DNA from: Haplosporangium gracile | Lineage: Eukaryota > Mortierellomycota > Mortierellomycetes > Mortierellales > Mortierellaceae | Direction: 5' to 3' | NCBI GenBank assembly: GCA_015499985.1 | Contig: JAAAUF010000073.1 | Span: 5,248-69,247 of the forward strand | Length of the DNA: 64,000 nt | In this document: positions 1 to 12,606 of the stretch, in pieces | How the letters are laid out: the number at the start of each line of letters is the position of its first letter | Position numbering within the stretch: the stretch's first letter is position 1 | The notes under the pieces: generated by a model | Databases searched by the model: none | What the model saw: only the letters and a program-made list of their open reading frames with translations | Told to the model about the DNA's origin: nothing | Made by a program: the position numbers and the translations under genes

Positions 1-958
1 AAAAAGCGAAAAAAAGCGAAAAAAACACCGCCAACAGCCGCGTGTTTCCTTCGTCGCAGAAAGGCAGTCGAAAGAAGCATATCAGGCGGGCTCCTCACAG
101 CAACGTACTGCTCGCTTTGCATAGGCTGGTTTAGTTGGCGCTCTCTTGTTTCATCGTTCCCAAGGGTTGAATGACGACGGACAGATGGGATTGGGAAAAG
201 CGGTCTGGAAGGTCAAGAGGTGCGTTTGAAGAATATAAGCAAGAAATCAGAGAGGAAATCAACTTACAATGGACGTAATTCCAAGGGCACTCAGGTACCA
301 GGTACCAACGGCGAGCGTGTTACTGTCGGCAATCATGGCAACGCCGGTGCTGTTGTGATGCCGCACCAATGGAACCTAAGTGAACGATACAACATCGTGT
401 TAGCATATGGCGGGCAACTATTTTGCAATGGAACAACCCCGTGTTTCCCTGTCCGAGGGAGAGATATTCCACTGATATAAAGGAGTACTCCTTTTGTCCT
501 CCATGGAAAAGAAGGCGGGAACGGACCAATGCCTATTGACAACGGGACTTTGCCATTTGTATTTTTGTTTTCCCTCACTCGATGAATTTGTCAATGTTCT
601 GCCGGTTCATCACGTCCAACATAAGCACAACGGGACGAGGAGGCATTACTGTCGCGAGAAGAAACGATTGCTTTGAAATGAAAAGACCCTGCCTGTAGGT
701 AAAATAAAGCAATGCGATGGGAGTGTGAAGGTAGAGTCGGAAGGACGGCAGTGGAATCGAGAGTAGAACGCTCACTGTGAGCAGTAACGGCAATGTTTGC
801 TCCTTGCTTCTTCCCAAATGATTATCGGCTTGTTATATATCCTTCCATGAACCATAGTCATTTTTTTTCTTCTTCCAATGCCGTCGTTATTGCTGTTGTT
901 GTCGTTATTGTTGACCATTATCGGCGCAATTGGCGAGAACAAAATAATTGAAACTTAC
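1..958. other. Left edge, possible 3' part of the minus-strand membrane gene
   Basis: No frame here is clearly coding. A TACCTACAG acceptor on the minus strand near 695 could start a short last exon of the gene whose first exon is at 959-1450. On the minus strand, 700-790 could code a hydrophobic stretch reminiscent of a seventh helix, but I could not join it in frame. Confidence 0.3.
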
Positions 959-1450
959 GAAGAGGTACGCAATGGTGACTCCACAGGCAAGAACCTTGGT
1001 CATTTGTCGCATCCAGTAGATCCAGATGACAGGGGTCGAATCCTTGTCGAGGGTATGCGAGCCCCAGACAGCATAGCAATAGTAGGACAGCTCCGATATG
1101 GCGACAAGGTCGTAGATGATGACGGAAGCGAGTGCAGTTCTCCAGATCAGGGTCTGGTGGCGGGTGAGGGGGTAGAAGGCATAACCGAGTTGGATGATGG
1201 TAGAGATGACCCAGGTGACGGCGATGCATTCAGCGATGAACTGGTAGACCCAGAAGATGGAGAGCGACATCTTGTCGGTGGTATAGACGATGGAGAGGGC
1301 CGAGATGGAGAGACCGCAGAGGGCCATGACGGCTGAGCCGAGACGGAGAGGTGTCCTTGAGCGGTTGAACTGGACGCAGGCGAGGGCTGCGACTAGGGCA
1401 GTGAAGCAGGTCGCGACAATGGAGCTAGGGATCGGCGGGATGGTGATCAT
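959..1450 (-). CDS. Multi-pass membrane protein, first exon (3' end unresolved)
   Basis: The ATG is at 1450 and the frame is open to a GTAAGT donor just below 959, giving 164 residues in phase 0. The segment has about five hydrophobic helices (near residues 10-31, 37-58, 65-93, 104-130 and 141-163). Spacing and local residues resemble the seven-helix part of the gene at 7623: FWV, then E, W, G and FY in helix 3, and a YLF at the end of helix 5. A paralogous seven-helix protein is therefore inferred. Helices 6 and 7 could not be found with confidence. A possible acceptor near 695 would add only about 33 polar residues. The gene may have a short tail, an exon I cannot place, or be truncated. 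Specific function is unknown. Confidence 0.6.
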
Positions 1451-2877
1451 CCTGAGTGATAATGGTGAAAGTACTTCTGCAGCAACGCGAGTGGGTGGGT
1501 TTCAGGACGACTTGATATCGGTGATGACTGATGATTCAAATACAGGAACCAGGGGAGGGAGATCAGGTCTGGTAAACAAGAAAGGGGAAGGAAACTGGTA
1601 ACCAGAATACAGGGTAATGAAAACGATATTTGTGTTGGAGATTGTTGAAGGATGTGTGCTGGGCGGAGGAAAAAGAAAGAGTGAGTGTGGAGGAGAGTGA
1701 GTAAGTGGAAGGTCGCAAGGGGAAGATGGAGTGTTCCCTCGGTTTAACGCAGACTGGGCATCCTGGGGAAAACTGTGTGTACTTGTCCTCAATGGGTTCG
1801 ATAGTTATACAACAATTAAAAGGACTGAAGGGAGAGTGAAAGGAAGAGTGAAAGGAAGGTGTAATGAGAGTTGATCGTTATTGTTATGGAGATGCGTGTG
1901 AATGTGTGTGTTTAATCAAACAAGAGGAGGTGAGATGATGAGAGTGAAAAGAGTTGAAAAAAGTACAGAAAAGGAAGAGGTGGCCCATGGGAGGTGAGCG
2001 AGCGAGGTTGTCTTGTGAATGGGTCCAAAGAAAGAAGGAAGACAGAAGAAAAAGGCAAAAGAAAACGATGAGTGATGAGCAAAAAAAAAGGAAGAGGAAG
2101 GGTGGAAGGGGAAGGGGGAAAGGAAGAAAGAAAACACTACGCTGCAAGATGCAAGTCGACCAACGGACTCTGAAGCCAACAAGTGTATTTATGACAGGCG
2201 AGAAAATAGCCCGACGGGCAAACAAAAAACAAACACACACAGGGATGAGAGCAAGACAAGAGGACACATAGACCATCATCATCGAAGCGGAAGGGGAAGG
2301 GAAGAGAACCTGAGAGCTATCATTCCCCCTTCGATTGCGAGAGAAGAAAGAAAACGCCCGCGGACGCGATACGTAGTCCGAATGGAGTAGAAAAGAGAGG
2401 AGTCTGAAAAAAATCACACATAGCAACTGTACACCAATGTCTGCTACGCATCGACACATTCGGCACATACAGCAGACATAACCCACACAATGATAAACCC
2501 ATGGGCGATTGCAAAGGAACCATGCATAACAAAAAAAATGCGGGGTAGACTAGGAAGAAGAACGAGATGGTAACGAAGGGGATGGAATTGAAACTGGGTT
2601 CAGAGTTGAGCTCCCAATGTGTTCATGGTAAGACAACCCATGTGGGATAGGTCAATTGGCCAATTGGCACAATGGGAAAGGGAGGAGGGGACAGGGCTTC
2701 GATTCCTTTCTCGGACACACACCCGGCGACTACTAGGCTTAGGTACAAAAAGGCAGTGACTGTGCCCGCTTCGTTTTCTTCTTTTTCTTTTTTTATTTGC
2801 TTTCCCACACTTCTTCTTCGCTTTCCCCCGCTTTTACTCATTCTCTCATTCCACTCTCAGCTCCATCACTCAGCACA
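1451..2877. other. Divergent intergenic region with purine-rich tract
   Basis: This lies between the minus-strand membrane gene and the plus-strand dioxygenase. About 1800-2150 is very rich in A and G on the plus strand, so it is a pyrimidine tract in the direction of the minus-strand gene. 2760-2870 is a pyrimidine-rich leader of the dioxygenase gene. No gene is seen. Confidence 0.6.
2653..2666. promoter_or_regulatory. Palindromic double CCAAT box
   Basis: The 14-base perfect palindrome CAATTGGCCAATTG holds CCAAT on one strand and ATTGG on the other. It sits about 210 bases before the dioxygenase ATG. CCAAT is the site of the fungal HAP/CBC factor; use here is inferred. Confidence 0.4.
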
Positions 2878-4564
2878 ATGACTGCAGACCTCCACTTCCT
2901 CACTCCCGACCAGAAGCAGAAGGTAACACAGTAATCTTTCTTCAATGCATTCTTTCACTTTCGCTCTCACTCAGGTCAATTCACAGTATTAACAATGACA
3001 TGGCGCGTCTCTTTTTCCCTGTTCAATGTACTTTCACAATCCCAATACTTGCCTGGCTGCGGGTCAAGTTTGAAGACGAAGGGTAAGCACAAGCAAAGGG
3101 GTCGATGGAGAACTGATAGAGCGCTAGAAGGAGTCATGATGTAATAAATGACCAAGTGGTAAACTAACATCCGCGTTTGTTCCTCTTCACTTATTACTTT
3201 ACAACAGATATCTCGTCATCCCAGACTTCTTCTCACGCGCCACCGCCGATGAGCTTCGTGCAAGGGCATCCGAGATGCTCGAGAACTTTTCCCTGGAGGG
3301 CCACCCCATGACCACCTTCTCGACTGGCACTGGAGAGGTATAAACACTTTTGTTCAACTTGAAATTCAACCGTACCATGTTCTGTCATCAAAATACGTCA
3401 ACACACAGTTTTACTGAGGTTCCCTTTTTTCTCTATGTATTTTAGGAGAAGAAGCACATTGGCGATGACTACTTTTTGACATCGGGAGATAAAGTGCGTT
3501 ACTTTTTCGAGGAAGAGGCATTTGACAAGCAGGGCAACCTGACCGTGCCTAAGTCCCAGGCGATCAACAAGATTGGCCATGGTATGTGTCATATTCTCTC
3601 CGTCTTTCGGTCTTTATCTCCATCGCCCTCCCCGGAAACTTCACACTCATCCGTTTTCCGACTGTGGAAAGAAACCTTTTCTTCCACCATGTGACTCTTT
3701 ATTGCACGCTGCGGAAATTATTATCCAGGGCCGCCCGACCAAACATTTGTAGGCTTGGAAACAAACTGACTGACCTGTTTTAATTCCTCTTCAACTGACT
3801 TAGCCCTTCATGAATTGGAGCCCAAGTTCCGCGCCCTATCCTTGTCCAAGGACATGAAGGCTCTCGCCCACGACCTCGACTTTAAGGACCCCCGCGTCCT
3901 GCAGTCCATGTTGATCTTCAAGCAACCCAAGATTGGAGGCGAGGTGCCTCCTCACCAGGACTCGACCTTCCTCTACACCGAGCCCCTTTCCGCACGCGGC
4001 TTCTGGTTCGCTCTCGAGGACTGCACCGCCGAGAACGGCGCTCTTTCCTTCGCTCCTGGATCCCACAAGAGTAAGTAACATCATACTGTTTGAAAGGTGC
4101 ATCAAATACACAATGGATTATCGTACCCTTACGAGACTGACTATATTATATTACACGTGACCGCAGAGTACCCCGTCGACCGCCGGTTCATTCGCGACCC
4201 CAAGTCTACAGGAGTGACATTCAGAGGTGGGAAAGAGCACCAGGCACCCGATGAGGAATTCAAGCTGGCAGAGTGCAAGGCTGGCTCCTTGGTCCTCATC
4301 CACGGATCGGTCCTCCACAAGTCGCCTGCCAACAGGAGCAACAAGAGCCGTTACATTTACACCTTCCATGTCATCGAGGGTGGCGCAAAATATGATGGCG
4401 ACAACTGGTATGTAGCTGTTTTTGCTATATGAGCTTCATATATTTGCGTGTGGGGTTTATGTGGCTGATATTAATATGTGCTATGTTTTCTTTTACCGTG
4501 TAATTGTAGGTTGCAGCCGACCAAGGAGATGCCATTCACTTCTCTCTTCACTGCCGAGCCTTAG
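2878..4564 (+). CDS. PHYHD1: Phytanoyl-CoA dioxygenase domain protein, PHYHD1-like
   Basis: Seven exons: 2878-2922, 3069-3082, 3208-3337, 3446-3581, 3804-4070, 4167-4407 and 4510-4564, joining in frame to 295 residues, close to the roughly 290 of animal PHYHD1. It is a non-haem Fe(II)/2-oxoglutarate oxygenase. The iron ligands are visible as the HxD pair H159 and D161 in PHQDSTF and the distal H248 in VLHKS; the 2-oxoglutarate-binding Arg follows in the RSNKSR region. Other family blocks seen are the N-terminal YLVIPDFFS, the DYFLTSGDK block, the INKIGHALH block across an intron, and the ENGALSF/PGSHK block. PHYHD1 itself has no agreed physiological substrate, so the substrate is left open. 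No targeting signal is seen, suggesting a cytosolic enzyme. AATAAA signals follow at once. Confidence 0.93.
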
Positions 4565-4566
4565 TA

Positions 4567-4592
4567 AATAAATTAATTGAAAATAGAATAAA
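4567..4592 (+). terminator. Poly(A) signals of the dioxygenase gene
   Basis: Two AATAAA hexamers, at 4567-4572 and 4587-4592, directly follow the TAG stop codon. Confidence 0.6.
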
Positions 4593-5641
4593 CAGAATAT
4601 GTTATGCAGACATTCCATTACTGCTTTGAATTAGACGACTCAAACTACTGTGACTACCAAAAGGCGGACATGAGATGAAGTTTTGAGGACAGGAAAAGCA
4701 AATATGTTTGCTTGCAGAAGCGCATGGTCACAATGGAGAAGAAACGCAAGAAACGAGTAGACAAAAAGGAGTACGGAAAAAATGATGAGTGACTTTCGAC
4801 GAGTAAGTGGTGCGGTGCGGATGTGTTGGTTGAAGTAAACCATATGCCGTCCAAACGTCCCAGAGCACCCAACATATATTAGTCACCTGACATAACCATT
4901 GACACTTTCTGCAAAAACCTATTTCCACCCGCCACGAAATAATTTTTCCCAGTTCATGTTCAGGCACGATCAGTTCGTTTTGGTGATGGATGGATCCATG
5001 GCGAACATACTTCGTCTCACTTCTTGCTATTTCATCACCATCAGTTCTGTCTGGTATTTGATCAATTTGAAAACTTGGTGGCGCTTCGAGGTCTTCTTTG
5101 TTGTTTTTGTTTGTTTGTTTCCTGGTGCAACTTACAGCTGACATTTCTTTTTTATACACAATGCAAAAGTACATGTACCTTCTTGGGCTGTGACAACCAT
5201 GACTGTCGTTGGCAGTGACATAAAAGTGAGAAAGGTTTATCACCCGAAAGAAGGATGGCAAAAAATCAGAGAGCACGTTTTTTTTCTCAGCGGACTTGGT
5301 AGTGAAAATAAAAAAAAACAACTTCAAAAGCGAAAATCTCCTACAAAGTTTCTATGAACCTTTGTTGCTTTTATCTCCTTTATTCATTCGTTCATTCGTT
5401 TTGTCAAGATTGCAAATAGCACTTGATTAACCTTGAAGCCAGGAAGAGAGGATGAAAATAAAGAATGGCAAGCCAGGGAAAAGGCAAGATATCATACTGG
5501 TTTTGGAATGCCTCTCTTTGCTGAGGCTCTCTGGCTATGAATTATGTGTAACGGTTTTTGTAAATGAGAGCACATCTAGAGGGGAGGGATGGGTTCGTTG
5601 ATTTTGTTTATCCGTTTGATACTAAATTATTCGAACCCAAA

Positions 5642-5690
5642 CAACAAACAAACAAACAAACAAACAAACAAACAAACAAACAAACAAGAA
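5642..5690 (+). repeat. (CAAA)n microsatellite
   Basis: About twelve copies of CAAA in a row, followed by A-rich runs to about 5710. Confidence 0.95.
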
Positions 5691-7622
5691 AAAAAACAAA
5701 AAAAAAAAAACTTAAGTTGAATTGAGTGTATCGGGAGTGTTAGAGAGGATATCGCCCGCTTGCTCATAGGAGTAAGCAAACAAGAAGTGAGAACAGAGAG
5801 TGAGAGAAAGAATAACGAAGTGCTAACCGTATTGAATTTGTCTGATTATCTGATTGTGTGAACGATAGACGATGATCCATCCGGATCAAGGAGCGGAGGA
5901 TAGGAGTAGAGAACAACGTAAGAGAGAATGGGCATTGACCCTTTAGCCTGCCTCTCTTTTCTTCGAGTATTTTTTTTTCAATGTTGTTCTTGATTTATCC
6001 TTTGATCGTACGACCATGCAAAAATAAGCAACATCCCCAAACGAGCATACGATCGTCTGTCTGAGCATGCACTCGAGAAGGATGATGTGTGCGATGAACG
6101 GAATAACAACAACATCATTAACATCAACAAGAAAGCCTGGTTTTTTTCTTGTTTTTTTAAATGAAGGGAATGTAAAGGTGGTTCGGAAGGAGAGAAGAGA
6201 AAAAACTCTAACTCATCATCCTATTATGCATGGCTCTTGTACACCCAAATTGTTTGTTTTTGTTCCTCTCATTGGAAGTTCTCGATCGTACAACCAACCC
6301 CCTGACTGACTGACTGACCGTCTGTCTGCTTGTCGCCAAGAGGACTTAAAGTGCCTTTTTAGACGAGGATAGCGTGCATGGGGTGGGAAACTGTGCCTTG
6401 TCGTCTGTCCTTTTTTTTTCTCCCTCTCTCTGTTTTATGAGATGGCGTTGTCTGATTCATTTCATATGTTTTGTTTTTTACTTGCTGCATGCATACGGCG
6501 GCTGTTTGACTGATGTGATGATACTTTGCTCTCTTACTCTCTTACCCACACCTCTTTCTCTCTCCCTCTCTCTCTCTTTCGGATGGGATGGATGGGCGTT
6601 CGACAACGGCCAATTCCAATGGAAAATGAATGAGCAATGGGTCGACTCTTCTTGTCTTACTTCTATGTATCTTTTACCCATTCTCTACTTTCTTTTTTCT
6701 TCTTTGTTTGCTTTACGTCTTTTTTCTTTCTTCTGTTCCCTTCCCTTTCCCGACCTCTTCCCTGACTCTGTCCCCTCCTCTGGGTCCTCTTCTCTTTCCT
6801 CCTTTCCTTCAACACCTTTCCTCCTCTCTCCTCCTATCGCACCCAACACCACTCCTCCGTCCCCATCTCCCTCTCTCCTTCCTTCTCACGCACCTTTCAT
6901 CATTCGACGAGCAACGGCCCATTCCTTCATTTCTTCATTCCCATTCTCCTTTTTCACTCCCCCGTTCCTCTCGTCTCTTTATTCTTTTTTTTTATCTTCT
7001 CCTCCCTGCCCAAACGTGGCCCGACATTACCCCATTCCCGCTTCTCTTTCTTTAATTATCTTTTTACTACATACGCCCTCCCCCACTTTACACGACAACA
7101 ACCTCGTCAATAGCCTCCGACCCCTCCACTATAAACGATTGTCAACGAGAGCGTGCGCACATCATCTCACCCGACCACCACCACATTCCTTTTCATTTTT
7201 CTCATTCCTTCCTCACGTCGCCGCCCTCCTTTCTTCGCGACGCCTCTTATTTTCACATCTCCTCACCCCTCTTCCCTTCGCTACATCCACCCTTTTTCAA
7301 CCCTTGGATGTCTACAAGACGTGCTTAACATTGGTGGCTCTTGACAAGGCAACCACGTTTTTTCAAGCACCTTTGGAGCGACGAATTTTTGTGCAAACAC
7401 CAACAAACACATAACACAAACACTTCTTTTTTGATATTTTATTACACTCACTCCCACATTTACAACGATAATCAATCCCCTTTTCTCTTTTTTTTTCCTG
7501 AGGGCCTGACTTTCAACAGCTTCCTCCTACCCTCTTGTACATAGAACACTCCCCCTCCCCATCGTCCCCTTCTGGTACACTCGCTCTTTTTCACACCATT
7601 TCATTCTTCTCCGCGCGACACT

Positions 7623-10600
7623 ATGAATTTGTCTTTATCTGATCCTCCAGAATTTGCAGCCGATATTTGCGGAAAAATCTTCAAAAATGGATGTCGCATG
7701 AACGAAAATGAAGACAGGTTCAATAAGTCTTGGCGAGGGGTCAATATCAGCTTTGTTATCGCCACCAGCTATCTCGCCATGATCACCCTCATCGCCTTCG
7801 TCATGTATGTTCGGAATCAGACTCGCCTTCGCCTTATCGTTGTCATTTTCTCCATTCTTGGCCTCTCATCAGCCGTCATTGGATTCCTCTCCACGACAAG
7901 GTTCCGAGGCTCGTTTAAGACGGATGGCAACAACAACGACAAACTGGGATTGGATTATTTCTGGGTCGTGTATTTTGTCTGTGAGGGTCTGAGCACCGCC
8001 ATTCTTGCTTGGACGGTTGTTAAGGTGGGCACAGTGTTCTACTCACAGGCCGGCAGGAAGAACATCTTTTACGTCCTGTCGATTGTCATAATTTCGCTCT
8101 TCGCCACCATCGCCACCGCCAATCTGGTCATCTATCTCACGCAATTGAAGGGTAACACGATCAAGGGCACCCGTGCCCACCAGTATCAATTGTGCATATC
8201 GTATATGCAGTATTGCATAGATTTAAAGCCAGGAAGGCCAGACGGATTCGATTGGAGGGACAGAGTGATAGCAGGGTGGAAAGATGATCAAATGAATCCG
8301 AGTCGTGAGGTCTATCTTCCCAACCAGGTGCTTACAGCTGTCACCTTCCTTTGGGTGTCCATGTACCTCTTTGTTCCGCTATTGAGGAATCGGAAACACC
8401 GTCCCATCATTGGCAGCGACATGACGGCCGTCGGAATCTGGTACCTCTCGTGTCTGTCGATCCTGGTGTCGGTAAGTTCCGCTAGCAACAAGCTTGGGGC
8501 CATACCAATCGCTTACACGCATCCTAATCCGTGTTTAATCCTATATATACTGCCAGGTATACATGGGCCTCACCATTTGGTCGTGCTTTCAAGTAAACCC
8601 TAAAATCTTGTACCAACCCTGGATCTCGGCTTTTGATGTTTGTCTTCGTGGCACCATTGGTGTCGTTTTTAGTCTGCCGGCGCCGAAGTTCATCATCCAG
8701 TTCGCTCGTCAATACTACGGACACCAGCGCAAGGAGGGTGACTGCAGCAGAATCCCAAGAGATATCAACTCTCGTCAGCACGGCATGTTCACTTCCAGCA
8801 TGAACTGCTCTCAAGACTATGGAGGCAACTTTTCGACCGACCGCTCATTTGTAACAACCCTGGGTACCACCGCCAAGGCAGGCGCGTCGATCGAGGACCC
8901 CTTAGTCTATCTCGAGAACCACAGCAATCGAAGCAACAACATGAACTTTGGATCTATGAAACTCTTCCCCACCCGGAACCGAGGCGAGTCCATGGAAAGC
9001 AGCAAGATGTTCAACCAGGACTTTGAGCCTGAAGACCTTCAAGACGGAAACCTTACTGGTGATGAGGGCCACACCAGCGACTCGTTCCAACAGTACTACT
9101 CCAAGATGGATACCGCTATTCCCATTGTTATGTCGAGGGAGCCGGTCACTTTGACATCTCAGGACGCACAAGAAAAGGGTGTTCACTCATCTGAACACAA
9201 GGCGGGAGAGCCTCAACGACCAGCCCCAGCATTGACTGTGACAAGGTCGACTGAGAAGCAGGCTGTCCGCTCATGGGATCTCGACATCCCGGTCAAGTCT
9301 TTGTTGGAGAACAGTACCTCCCTTCCCCCTCTTCTCAGGAATGTACAGTTCAGCAACACAACAGGGATGCTGCAAGTGAGCCTCAGTTGACCCCTTCAGG
9401 TATTTTATTCTCTCGTTGATGACAACGAGACGTATTTTGTTTATGTGTACTTTATTGCATTCTTGTACTAATTTCATGTGTATTACTTGTTTGTTTATGT
9501 ATGTCAGCTGCTACTGGCGAGTCTGCACTGCAGTCCTCTGCACATGCCCCACAAGAGGTGGTGACCTCCAAGAACATCGGAATCATAGGAACGACGGGGT
9601 GGGAAATTGGTGGATGGGGCCATCCTCGGGAAGGCAACGACACCAGTAATACCAACCCAGCTCATCCCCGTGACGGCAGCAACGCCAGCAATGTCAGCCT
9701 TGCCCATCCGCTTGAAAAGAAGCTATACCGACAAGACCTGGTCTACAACGTGGGTGATGGTACTGTTTCTGTCCTACCCGAGCTCACTGGTCTTCAAAAG
9801 CAGCTTGCCCAGCACCAATCGTCCCTTCTCCCGTCAGCCATTGCCATCCAGCACTACGACCCAGCCGAGAACTGCCCCCCAGCCCTGCGTGCACAGATGG
9901 AGGCCGCCTTCGCCAACTACATTGAGAGTCTCCCCCCAGATGTGGATATCGATGGGCGGATCCGTCTTCCAGGTCAGGAGCCAGACTTGATCACGGCAGA
10001 CTCTGACGACCTCAAGATGACCCGCCACCTCAACGAGCGGTTCCGGGTCTACCAACAGAACCATAACTCGTTTGCCTATGATCGTGCCTACTGGATTAAG
10101 CATCCGCCAAACCAATCTAACATTGACTTGGCTATCAGCAGGAAAGAGAGACTTATGGAGGACATCTATCTCAATCCTACCCTATCCGCTGCTTCCAAGC
10201 TGATTACCATCCAACCGCCTCCACCTAGTTTTGCTCCACCACTGCCCCCTCAAACTGCCACCGCGTCCATAAAGAAGAAGTGGCTCTCTGGCCGCAAGTC
10301 CCACGACCTGGATCGCCTGTCATCCCAGAGTACTGCCATCAAGCTCAACGAGACTGACCGAGCTCCTTCTGGAGGCGAGCGCCGAGGAAGCCTGACCAAC
10401 ACAGGAACCGAAGGCGCCTTGTCCAAGCCCAACAAGCCAAAGGAGAGTCGTTTGGGTGTCTTTTCAAAGGTCCTCTCCGGAACCTCCCACAAAGGTAGTG
10501 ACCGCGTCCGTACCAGCCAAGACATCAACGACCAGGATCGTGAGCGCGACAGGCCAGAATCAGGCGCCAAGACCGACAGCAAGTCCGCCGGTCCTCTCCA

Positions 10601-12524
10601 AATCTCGGCCCCCGCTCCAGCAACAGTCGAGGCGTTGACAAAGTCGACTTCCTTGGGTCAACTAAAGGAAGAAGATGAGGACAAAGGTCTTCAGTACTAC
10701 TATCCTGACCCCTATTTCAGCCTCGCTGAGAGCAAGAAATCTCATTCTAGCTCGTCTGGCTCTGCTGTAATGGAGAGAGGCATATCGTCGTCATCGGCAC
10801 AGAAACACCCACTCTCACCCACCTTCCCAGGAGATACCAGATCTAACTCGATGGGCTCGGCCAAGTCTGCAACCGGTGCCGCCAGCACTTTGGAATCCTC
10901 AAAGTCGCAAACGAGTCCATTCGATTACTACCCACAATCTCCAGTTCTGGATGCGAGCAAGAGTGACACCGCGACTATTTCCTCATCAAAATCAGGCAAG
11001 GGCTCCCTCGGCTCCCGCAAGTCCTCTAAGCTGGATCTGTCGCTTCCTCGCAATGCTGCCGACATTGCTGGTTCGGCTCCCAACACACCCTTACCCCAGC
11101 CCGGTGGATTCGGATCGCTTCTCGCTCGGTCGTCTTCAAACTCCAAAAAGTTGAGCGCCAAATTCAAGGCCCGCGATAGTCGTTCCAAGTCGGATCTGGC
11201 GCCAGGTCGTACTAGTGCTGACCTGATTCAATCTTCAGTAGCGTCTCTCCCAATTACAACGACTCGCAAGCCAAGTATACCCAGTGTCCCCGTCAGCAAC
11301 CAGCCTTCTTCCTTGTCACCGCCTCCTCGTCAGAGCTGGTCCCGGACCAAGTCCTTCCAGGGTGCGGCTCCTACTATCTCTGCCTTGACCGGCAAGTTTA
11401 CTGAGGGCGAGAATCCAATGACGATCGATGTTCAGCTTGCGAACGATCTTATTTCCGGAGATGCGACGATCTCTTCGTCTGGAGGGACTCGGAGCTCAAT
11501 GTCATCCTCGATCGGTTCTCCTACGACCGACTCCCCGACGCTGACACCCATCAGTGAGGTACGCACAAAGGCAGCGCCGCTGCCCAAGACGGACAGTCTC
11601 TTGTCTCTTGCTCCATCTCCATCCACACCCCCAATAGCATCGCCCTTTCCTCGACTCGGAGGAATGGCCCCACCACGGACGAGCCAAGACAAGCGGAACA
11701 ACTCTCTCGACCGAGACAGCGAACTGACCTTCTCTGCCAGCGGCAGTGGCGGAATTGGGGGATCAGGAACGGGCAAAAGTCGCACAGGATTCACTACTGC
11801 CGCCATGGATCTCCGACGAGCCTCCAACCGCCCTCAGCGTTCTGTCGACAATCTTGCCTCCGCCTACTTTTACCGACGTGCAGCAGAATACAGCGGTTCG
11901 AATGATGTGCATTCCCGACTCGGTGGCTCATCGAACGATAAGGCCACCAATAGCGGTGCCTCGGCATCGACACCACATGGAATTCCACCCTCCTCGCCTT
12001 ATTTGACCAGTTCTGGATTCTCCTACTACGGCGTCGGCATCAATGGCGGAGGTGACAGCGGCCGTAGCTCACCCCACAGCCACCGCGACTCTCTCCTGGG
12101 CCAGAAACCACATCACAAAAGCCAGTCTAGTCTTGACTATAGCGCCGGGTTTTCATCATCCTCGCTTTCATCTCCATTCGACAACCTCCCTGCTCCTCCG
12201 GGGGTGAATGACAGTGGCCGAACCAGCAGTGTGACGAGTAGTTTGCACCTCATGGCGGACGATCTCTGGACCCAAGCTATGGTCGCTCGTGCCCAGAACT
12301 CCAACCCTGCCACTGGCGCGACATCACCCGCCACCACCCCTACAGGAGGAGCCACAGGGACAGGACTAGGGAGAGGTGGTAGTGGTCACTCGCACTCATT
12401 TTCCCAATCGTCGATTCAGTTTCCAGTGAGCCCTACGCGGAGTCCTAGTCCTGGTCTATTTGCGCCCTCTTCATCATCGACCTTTTCTTCGCGGCCTGGT
12501 ATTGCTCGGACTGGATCTGAATAA
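7623..12524 (+). CDS. Seven-helix membrane protein with long Ser-rich cytoplasmic tail
   Basis: Exon 1 is 7623-8471 (283 codons, GTAAGT donor) and exon 2 starts at 8557 after TGCCAG. The joined N-terminus has seven hydrophobic helices: about residues 41-64, 69-90, 116-145, 153-177, 239-258, 264-300 and 310-335, with a long loop between helices 4 and 5. This topology suggests a receptor-like protein, but I recognise no named GPCR class. Exon 2 ends best at 9375 (GTGAGC donor, phase 0), joining 9534 after TGCAG and giving about 1,552 residues; an in-frame TGA at 9388 lies just past that donor. The third exon codes a short folded-looking segment (DPAENCPPALR to MEDIYLNPT) and then about 750 low-complexity Ser/Pro/Gly residues with many SRxxS-like sites. 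Alternatively, two adjacent genes exist (a 561-residue protein, and one starting at ATG 9501), but only about 110 bases would separate them. Confidence 0.75.
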
Positions 12525-12600
12525 GTGTTTGGGGCCTTGCAACTAACCTGCAACCAAAACACGCACCAAACCAACATTATACCGCTTAATACTTTGACAA

Positions 12601-12606
12601 AATAAA
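12601..12606 (+). terminator. Poly(A) signal
   Basis: AATAAA about 77 bases after the stop codon of the seven-helix protein gene. Confidence 0.5.

Larger units (their letters stand above)
4565..7622. other. Intergenic region ending in a long pyrimidine tract
   Basis: 3 kb without a convincing gene. It contains a CAAA repeat (5642-5690) followed by A-runs. From about 6410 to 7600 there is a long C/T-rich tract with CTCTCT and poly-T runs leading into the next gene. An open frame of about 340 codons inside this tract is a composition artefact. Confidence 0.6.

Noticed and set aside
878..1336. Acidic open frame of 152 codons on the plus strand
   Set aside because: Antisense to the membrane-protein exon at 959-1450, whose hydrophobic helices are better supported.
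6374..7414. Open frame of 346 codons
   Set aside because: Lies in a C/T-rich tract; the product is only Ser, Leu, Phe and Pro with no domain.
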